A stretch of DNA of 64,000 nt, from assembly GCF_044904705.1 (NCBI RefSeq), contig NZ_JADIKL010000002.1, positions 682,001 through 746,000 on the forward strand, written 5' to 3'. The stretch comes from Rhodanobacter_A agri. Lineage in GTDB: Bacteria; Pseudomonadota; Gammaproteobacteria; Xanthomonadales; Rhodanobacteraceae. This document shows positions 60,357 through 64,000 of the stretch, in pieces; the stretch's first letter is position 1, and each line of letters begins with the position of its first letter. Below the pieces are notes generated by a model that made no database searches, was not told where the DNA came from, and saw nothing but the letters and a program-made list of their open reading frames with translations. A program made the translations under genes and the position numbers.

Positions 60357-61051
60357 GCGAGGTGCGGCTCGAAGCCTCGTGGAAGGCGCGCATCGGCGCC
60401 TATCTGGAACGCCCGGAAATGCAGGCGCTGGCCGATTTCCTGCGCGCGGAAAAGCATGCCGGCAAGGCGATCTATCCGCCAGGGCCGGAGATCTTCGCGG
60501 CCTTCGCGCATACCCCGTTCGACGCGGTGCGCGTGGTGATCCTGGGGCAGGACCCGTACCACGGCCCCGGCCAGGCGCACGGCTTGTGTTTCTCGGTGCG
60601 CCCCGGCGTGCCGGCGCCGCCCTCGCTGGTGAACATCTTCAAGGAGATCCAGCGTGACCTCGGCGTTGCACCGCCCGACCACGGCTGCCTCACGCCGTGG
60701 GCCGACCGTGGCGTGCTGTTGCTCAATGCCGTGCTCACCGTCGAGCGCGGGCTGGCCGCCTCGCACCAGGGCAAGGGCTGGGAGGGCTTCACCGACGCGG
60801 CCATCGATGCGCTCAACCGCGAACGCGAGGGCATCGTGTTCCTGCTCTGGGGCAGCTACGCGCAACGCAAGGGCCAGCTGATCGACACCCGCCGGCACTG
60901 CGTGCTGAAGAGCGTGCATCCCTCGCCGCTGTCCGCCCATCGCGGCTTCCTCGGCTGCGGGCATTTCTCGGGCGCCAACCGCTATCTCGAAGCGCACGGG
61001 CAGGCGCCGATCGACTGGTCGCTGCCGCCACGTGCCGCGTTGCAGGGCTGA
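60353..61051 (+). CDS. ung: Uracil-DNA glycosylase (family 1)
   Basis: Ung removes uracil from DNA. The 232-aa protein has the water-activating loop GQDPYHGPGQAHGL (Asp67) and the minor-groove loop HPSPLSAHRGF (His189). Length and motifs match family 1 UDG. The ATG overlaps the receiver-gene stop by 4 nt. Its stop abuts the stop of the convergent hydroxylase gene with no gap. Confidence 0.96.
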   Translation: MSEVRLEASWKARIGAYLERPEMQALADFLRAEKHAGKAIYPPGPEIFAAFAHTPFDAVRVVILGQDPYHGPGQAHGLCFSVRPGVPAPPSLVNIFKEIQRDLGVAPPDHGCLTPWADRGVLLLNAVLTVERGLAASHQGKGWEGFTDAAIDALNREREGIVFLLWGSYAQRKGQLIDTRRHCVLKSVHPSPLSAHRGFLGCGHFSGANRYLEAHGQAPIDWSLPPRAALQG

Positions 61052-61735
61052 TTAGCCGACGACTTCCGCCCACATCCGCAGCAGGTTTGCATGCGAGCGG
61101 CTCACGGCGTCGAAGGCTTGGCTCTTGCCCTCGCGGCCGAAGATGTCGCGCTTGGCGCTTTCCAGATCCCACAACAGTTCGCGGCGGGCCGAGTCGCGCA
61201 CCATGCTTTGCACCCAGATGATGGCGGCGTCGCGTACGCCGCGAGTCACCGGGCTGACGTGGTGCAAGGTATTGCCCGGGTAGGCGATGGCGGCACCAGC
61301 ATCCAGCTTGAAGCTGTATTCCATGCCGCCGCTGGCGTGCGTCACCAGCTCGCCGCCGTCGTAACTGCGGGGGTCGGAGAGGAACACGGTGATCGCGATG
61401 TCGGTGCGCAAGGCGTTGCCTATGCCGCCCATCACCGGGGCATCGACGTGCGCGCCGTACTCCATGCCGCCGGCGTAGCGGTTGAACAGCGGTTGGGTGG
61501 TTGCCGCCGGCAGCAGTGCGGCCTGCAGCAGGCTGTTGCGATGGAAAGCGGCGCGCACGATGTCCGCCACCCGTGCGTAGCTCGCGCTGTTGGTGTCGAT
61601 CTGCTGGTTCTTCTTTACGGTCCGCGCCGACCAGCCGGCCGTGACGGAGCCGTCGACGAAGGGGGCGCTCTGCAGTTCGGCCCGGATGGTTCCGAGCTCC
61701 TGGGCTGTCAATACATCAGGTACGCAGACGATCAA
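61052..61735 (-). CDS. PKHD-type 2-oxoglutarate/Fe(II) dioxygenase
   Basis: This 227-aa enzyme belongs to the PiuC/PKHD hydroxylase family. Metal ligands are His96 and Asp98 (YGAHVDAPVMGG) and His158 in NTLHHVSPVTRGVR, where an Arg binds 2-oxoglutarate. VFLSDPRSYDGGEL and a C-terminal DSARRELLWDLESA match the family. The TTG at 61735 behind AAGGGGAAG is the likely start; upstream codons are not conserved. In many bacteria the gene lies beside TonB receptors, and an Oar-like one lies 1.7 kb away. Confidence 0.9.
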   Translation of the reverse strand: MIVCVPDVLTAQELGTIRAELQSAPFVDGSVTAGWSARTVKKNQQIDTNSASYARVADIVRAAFHRNSLLQAALLPAATTQPLFNRYAGGMEYGAHVDAPVMGGIGNALRTDIAITVFLSDPRSYDGGELVTHASGGMEYSFKLDAGAAIAYPGNTLHHVSPVTRGVRDAAIIWVQSMVRDSARRELLWDLESAKRDIFGREGKSQAFDAVSRSHANLLRMWAEVVG

Positions 61736-62522
61736 GTGAACTTCCCCTTCGGCATGGCATGTTCCCCGCATTGTAGTAAGCGGGCGCAGCGCCCGGCGAC
61801 CGTTTCAAGCTCTGCCGAACGGCCCATGCCGGCGTCGGTACCGATGCCAGCGTCGAATCCCTAGACGGCTTCAGTCGAATCCAAGGCCATGATGTGTAGA
61901 AATTTTCCGTATCCGGCCACTACCGTACACCTGCGCTATCGACACATTCAGGGCACAAAACTGCCGTGCCGACCGCTTTAAGGGTGCTCCCTGCTGGTGC
62001 GCTTAGCGCGGCCGGCGCCCGCAGCACGCTGGGACCCGTGCACTATTTCCCCCAAGAATAAAGCCATTCCGTGGCGCGGGACGGCTAGTGCGACATAGAC
62101 GGATCAGCTTCAGTGGACCCGTCGACAGTGGTCGGGATTCCGCTTGTCCGGCAGACATGGACTGCCCGCTGTGTTCGTCGATAAACAGGTGGTCGACTTG
62201 CCATATCGCTGCTCGGTTTGATGTTGGCAACTTGCCGCTCGCTCGTGTTGGCTCCGAGGTGCATGCCAATAGGAGAGTCATTTTGTTCAGCGGCATCGCC
62301 GGGTCTGAGATCGAGGAAGTCGCAGAGGTCGGCATGGGTTGGTCTGCCGTCGGAGTGGGAATCGGCGAAATGGGCGTTGCGCAGACGGCCCTATAGGCCG
62401 CTGCGGTGTGCATGCATCTAGGCATGCTTTCCTAAGACAAATGCGGAATTCCGCACAATCGTGGTCGCCGCTGCGAAATCCTGTCAGGGTGTGTTTCCGC
62501 TTGCGGCAATCAGGGGACTGGC
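61736..62522. other. Long intergenic region with lower GC, no supported gene
   Basis: This 787-bp gap holds only short frames. A 102-codon plus-strand frame (62088-62396) and a 140-codon minus-strand frame overlap there, but neither has a Shine-Dalgarno or a known product. By hand count 62221-62280 is about 57% GC, clearly below the neighbouring genes. The last part carries two palindromes before the AraC-type gene. It may be a degraded gene or an island remnant. Confidence 0.5.
62442..62455. promoter_or_regulatory. Perfect 14-bp palindrome upstream of the PAS-AraC gene
   Basis: TGCGGAATTCCGCA is fully self-complementary and lies 68 nt before the start codon. Just upstream, GCATGC is repeated in inverted form (62410-62427). 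The pair looks like a regulator site, possibly for the gene's own product. Confidence 0.5.
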
Positions 62523-63224
62523 GTGGACGTGAAGCTTTCGGCCGAGGACATGCAGACGCTGTTCGATGCGTTGCCCGACGTGGTGTTCTTCGTGAAAGAT
62601 CGCACTGGCCGCTACACGCACGCCAACCTCACCTTGGTCCGCCGATTGCGGCTGAAGCGGCGCGAGGAGGTGATCGGCCGCAGCGTCGCGGAGCTGTTTC
62701 CCAGCACGCTGGGCAGTTCCTATGCTGCGCAGGATCGGCGCGTGCTGGCTGGCGAGACCATCGCCAACCAGCTTGAAGTGCATTTGCTGCCCAATCGCGC
62801 ATCGGGTTGGTGTATCACCTGCAAATACCCGCAGCGCCAGCGCGGCGAAGTATGCGGCGTGCTCGGCATCTCGCGCGACCTGCGCCACCCCGATGGGCGC
62901 CACCCGACCTATCCGCGCCTTGTGCGCGCGATGGAGTACTTGCAGGAACACTACGCCAGGAGCGTGCGGGTGAGCGAGCTGGCGGCGCTGGCCGAGGTGT
63001 CGGTGGCGCAGCTGGAACGTCATTTCCGCAACGTGTTCCAGCTTACTCCGCAGCAAGCGTTGACCAAGCTGCGCATCGACGCGGGAATGCGCTTGCTGCG
63101 TGGCGCGGGCAGCGTGGCGGAGATCGGCCTGGCGTGTGGGTTCACTGACCAGAGTGCGTTCGCGCGTCAGTTCAAAGCCACGGTGGGCATGACGCCGCGT
63201 GAGTTTCGAAGCCTGCGCGACTGA
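62523..63224 (+). CDS. PAS-domain AraC-family transcriptional regulator
   Basis: This 233-aa regulator has an N-terminal PAS domain (MQTLFDALPDVVFFVKDRTG to about residue 118). An AraC/XylS DNA-binding domain with two helix-turn-helix parts follows from ~131: VRVSELAALAEVSVAQLERH and then IGLACGFTDQSAFARQFK. It ends TPREFRS. The ligand is unknown. The GTG at 62523 follows AGGGGAC. It transcribes toward the convergent TonB receptor gene. Confidence 0.9.
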   Translation: MDVKLSAEDMQTLFDALPDVVFFVKDRTGRYTHANLTLVRRLRLKRREEVIGRSVAELFPSTLGSSYAAQDRRVLAGETIANQLEVHLLPNRASGWCITCKYPQRQRGEVCGVLGISRDLRHPDGRHPTYPRLVRAMEYLQEHYARSVRVSELAALAEVSVAQLERHFRNVFQLTPQQALTKLRIDAGMRLLRGAGSVAEIGLACGFTDQSAFARQFKATVGMTPREFRSLRD

Positions 63225-63343
63225 GCCGGCCGGTCAAATTGAGCGATGCGTCGTCGTCTTCGGGTCGTTGCCGAGCATGGGCGTCACCCAGACACATGGC
63301 CGGCGATTGTCTTGGCCGCGCGCCGCCATCTGCGCGGAATGGC

Positions 63344-63369
63344 AAAAAAAGCCACCCGTGACGGGTGGC
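63344..63369 (-). terminator. Intrinsic terminator of the TonB receptor gene
   Basis: GCCACCCG-TGA-CGGGTGGC is an exact 8-bp stem followed on the minus strand by seven T, the strongest Rho-independent terminator in the window. It lies 70 nt after the receptor stop. Confidence 0.9.
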
Positions 63370-63438
63370 GGATGGGGAAAGCGTCGCCATGCGGCGGAAA
63401 TTCCGTTTCCGCCTGCATTCGGTTTGCGCCGATGTTGA

Positions 63439-64000
63439 TCAGTAGTCGTAGGTCACGCCCAACTGCACGTAGCGCGGGGCTTCCGTGCTGTACGGCATGA
63501 GGTAGTACGGGTAGGGCTGCGCCGGGGTGTTGCCGTTGTAGCTGGACTGCTGCTGGATGGATTTCTGCTCGTTGAACACGTTGTGCACCTGCAGCTGGAA
63601 ATCCAGCTTGTGGCCGGCGAAGGCCGGACGGTAGTCCACCTGCAGGTTCAACTGGTGTGTCCACGGCGTGTTGCCGGTGGCGCCCGGAGGCGAGGGGATG
63701 CCGTTGCACCAGTGGTATGAGCCGCCGTAGCCGCCCGGATCGGTCTGGTTGGGGCCGTAGAAGCCGTAGCAGGACAGCGGCGTGCCGGAGGCGATGCGGT
63801 AGGTGCCGCCTGCGCTCCATTCCGGCGAGATCTGGTAGGAGCCGTACAGGCGCAACTGATGCCGCTGGTTGTTGGCCTGCAAGCCGTTGGCGTACGACAT
63901 GATCTCGGGGAAGTCCCACTGGATGGTGGCCGATTGCGAGCTGCCGCCCTGGCCGATGGCCGACGCCACCGGACCTTCGTAGTCGCCGTAGCTGCGCGAG
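63439..64000 (-). CDS. Oar-like TonB-dependent outer-membrane receptor, C-terminal part
   Basis: The window holds the last 186 codons of a larger β-barrel protein whose 5' end lies beyond 64000. SYGDYEGPV, ANNQRHQLRLYGSYQISPEW, PWTHQLNLQVDYRPAF and LQVHNVFNEQ match the C-terminal barrel of Oar/carboxypeptidase-regulatory-like TonB receptors. The end YVQLGVTYDY has the aromatic C-terminal strand needed for BAM insertion. The substrate is unknown. Confidence 0.88.
   Translation of the reverse strand, partial: SRSYGDYEGPVASAIGQGGSSQSATIQWDFPEIMSYANGLQANNQRHQLRLYGSYQISPEWSAGGTYRIASGTPLSCYGFYGPNQTDPGGYGGSYHWCNGIPSPPGATGNTPWTHQLNLQVDYRPAFAGHKLDFQLQVHNVFNEQKSIQQQSSYNGNTPAQPYPYYLMPYSTEAPRYVQLGVTYDY

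Overview
The window is GC-rich, densely coded chromosomal DNA from a gammaproteobacterium of the Xanthomonadales (Lysobacterales) type, most likely a Rhodanobacteraceae member (Dyella, Rhodanobacter or Luteibacter-like). That placement is an inference. It rests on the plant/alphaproteobacterial-type GshA, RhlB and Rho proteins with long disordered arms, an Oar-like TonB receptor, a TPR-sulfotransferase, and the block of EEP nuclease, DsbA proteins, cytochrome c4 and EngB. I see no rRNA, tRNA, CRISPR array, phage or insertion sequence. Most coding is housekeeping, with two accessory islands: a chaperone-usher pilus, and a tightly coupled hydrolase/Xre/NatAB operon.

Layout. 1-6.3 kb: the end-truncated TPR-sulfotransferase, the MgtA Mg2+ ATPase and an Na/Pi cotransporter. 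6.3-12.3 kb: dedA, dnaG, a GNAT enzyme, small membrane proteins, yqeY, rpsU and tsaD, which is a scattered version of the macromolecular-synthesis cluster. 12.3-15.7 kb: rluF, a YadGH-type ABC exporter and a ferredoxin-NADP reductase. 15.8-21.6 kb: a chaperone-usher fimbrial operon (pilin, chaperone, usher, adhesin) facing a small orphan fimbrial-like gene that has a consensus CRP/Clp site upstream. 21.9-27.6 kb: an eight-gene operon whose genes mostly overlap by 4 nt, behind a promoter with a clear CTTGACA operator. 27.6-31.8 kb: a hydrolase, hemH, a SYLF protein and tatABC. 31.9-40.2 kb: an LtaS-like phosphoglycerol transferase, cca, an NDUFA9-like protein, slt, and a membrane GH17 glycosidase. 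40.2-46.3 kb: an SDR, an EEP nuclease, three DsbA-like proteins, cytochrome c4 and engB. 46.3-53 kb: msrC, a TMEM175-like channel, bioD, an M3 peptidase, a secreted six-cysteine protein and gshA. 53-64 kb: rho, trxA, rhlB, ftsEX, a two-receiver protein, ung, a PKHD hydroxylase, a PAS-AraC regulator and the end of an Oar-like TonB receptor.

Themes. Many adjacent genes overlap by ATGA or GTGA, which implies translational coupling. Convergent gene pairs are often separated by palindromes, including a REP-like GTAGGAGCGCAC family. The periplasmic thiol and redox functions (three DsbA-like proteins, c4, TrxA, GshA, MsrC) and the envelope functions (Tat, Slt, LtaS-like, GH17, pilus) are spread through the window.

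The best candidates for undescribed biology are the hydrolase/Xre/NatAB operon with its operator, a response regulator whose first receiver has lost its phospho-acceptor, the duplicated Ala-rich DsbA lipoproteins, and the structured rhlB leader.
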